Shown here piece after piece: positions 33,467 to 33,840 of a stretch of 33,840 bases of DNA. This DNA comes from Micrococcales bacterium UBA3913 (GTDB lineage: Bacteria > Actinomycetota > Actinomycetes > Actinomycetales > Microbacteriaceae). The stretch is taken from the NCBI GenBank assembly GCA_002391425.1, contig DGEZ01000093.1:1-33840 (forward strand). Reading direction: 5' to 3'. The translations under genes were made by a program, and so were the position numbers. Numbering within the stretch: the stretch's first letter is position 1; each line of letters starts with the position of its first letter. The notes beneath the pieces were generated by a model. The model was not told the DNA's origin. It was given only the letters and a program-made list of their open reading frames with translations, and made no database searches.

Positions 33467-33840
33467 ATGAAAGCTCTTGTGTACGGAGGACCTGGTGTCA
33501 AGGAGTGGAAGGACGTTCCCGACCCAGTCATTCAGCACCCGACGGATGTCATCGTCAAGATGGAGGCCACAACGATTTGTGGCACCGACCTGCATATCCT
33601 CAAGGGGGATACTCCTGAGGTGGAGCAGGGGCGCATCCTCGGCCATGAGGGCATCGGCCGTATCGTCGAGGTTGGTAGCGGGGTGACCCAGCTTGCCGTC
33701 GGCGATCGTGTCATTCTCAGCTGTGTCAGCTCGTGCGGCCGCTGCTCGTACTGCAAGCAGGGGTTGTACAGTCACTGCTTGGACCCAGAGGGCCTGGCCG
33801 GAGTCGGATGGATCTTCGGGTACATGATCGATGGCACGCA
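33467..33840 (+). CDS. Zinc-dependent alcohol dehydrogenase, N-terminal part (cut by window end)
   Basis: The 124 codons visible begin MKALVYGGPGVKEWKDVPDP. ATG 33467 has GGAGG (33455-33459) upstream. The catalytic zinc region is intact: Cys38-Gly-Thr40-Asp-Leu-His43 and Gly59-His60-Glu61. The structural zinc lobe has Cys90, Cys93, Cys96 and Cys104 (SSCGRCSYCKQGLYSHC). The NAD-binding half lies beyond the window. It belongs to the medium-chain dehydrogenase family and oxidises an alcohol or reduces an aldehyde; the exact substrate cannot be read. The two regulators to its left fit a substrate-induced catabolic or fermentative enzyme. Confidence 0.92.
   Translation, partial: MKALVYGGPGVKEWKDVPDPVIQHPTDVIVKMEATTICGTDLHILKGDTPEVEQGRILGHEGIGRIVEVGSGVTQLAVGDRVILSCVSSCGRCSYCKQGLYSHCLDPEGLAGVGWIFGYMIDGT

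Noticed and set aside
33344..33775. Leftward 143-codon frame opposite adh
   Set aside because: adh has intact zinc motifs on the plus strand; the opposite frame has no domain.

Overview
The window is high-GC DNA from an actinobacterium. GTG starts are frequent, genes are tightly coupled through ATGA, GTGA and TGATG junctions, and the str, S10, spc and alpha ribosomal-protein operons follow the actinobacterial gene order. The EF-Tu, EF-G and ribosomal proteins look like those of Actinomycetales; I cannot place the genus. The first 59 bases are not genomic: they match an Illumina Nextera P7/index/mosaic-end adapter, so the window starts at a contig edge.

Layout. 60-1537: the 3' end of a membrane acyltransferase/SGNH-type gene, then a tail-anchored protein carrying six repeats of a DET(I/V)VR-like motif. 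1586-6220: the str operon (rpsL, rpsG, fusA, tuf) with a consensus promoter, a long leader and a strong terminator. 6315-13824: a compact type VII secretion-like island. Four genes read leftward (a WXG100-like protein, an 82-aa helical partner, an alpha/beta hydrolase with a helical N-terminus, a lipoprotein). They are divergent from a large rightward FtsK/SpoIIIE ATPase that carries an FHA domain and two membrane segments, an architecture reminiscent of firmicute EssC. 13924-29876: the S10, spc (with secY, adk, map) and alpha operons, nearly continuous to a perfect 17-bp terminator after rplQ. 29933-33840: truA, a GAF/Fis-type activator-like regulator, a convergent IclR-type regulator and, divergent from it, the first third of a zinc alcohol dehydrogenase.

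Points of most interest. (1) A perfectly paired four-way-junction RNA candidate lies between rpmJ and rpsM, followed by a small hairpin that holds the rpsM ribosome binding site in its loop. (2) rpsN (S14) is absent between rplE and rpsH; in its place are two hairpins and a 59-codon open frame overlapping rpsH. (3) The island pairs an FHA-bearing secretion ATPase and a candidate hydrolase/lipoprotein effector-immunity pair with a nearby tail-anchored protein whose repeats look like phosphothreonine docking sites. (4) L15, L29 and L17 have low-complexity charged tails.

How the genes work together. The ribosomal operons supply the ribosome, its elongation factors, the translocon (SecY), N-terminal methionine removal (Map), adenylate homeostasis (Adk), initiation (IF-1) and the RNA polymerase alpha subunit. 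The island probably forms a cell-envelope export module. The right end looks like a regulated alcohol or aldehyde oxidation locus. All functions are from sequence reading alone; no database search was run.
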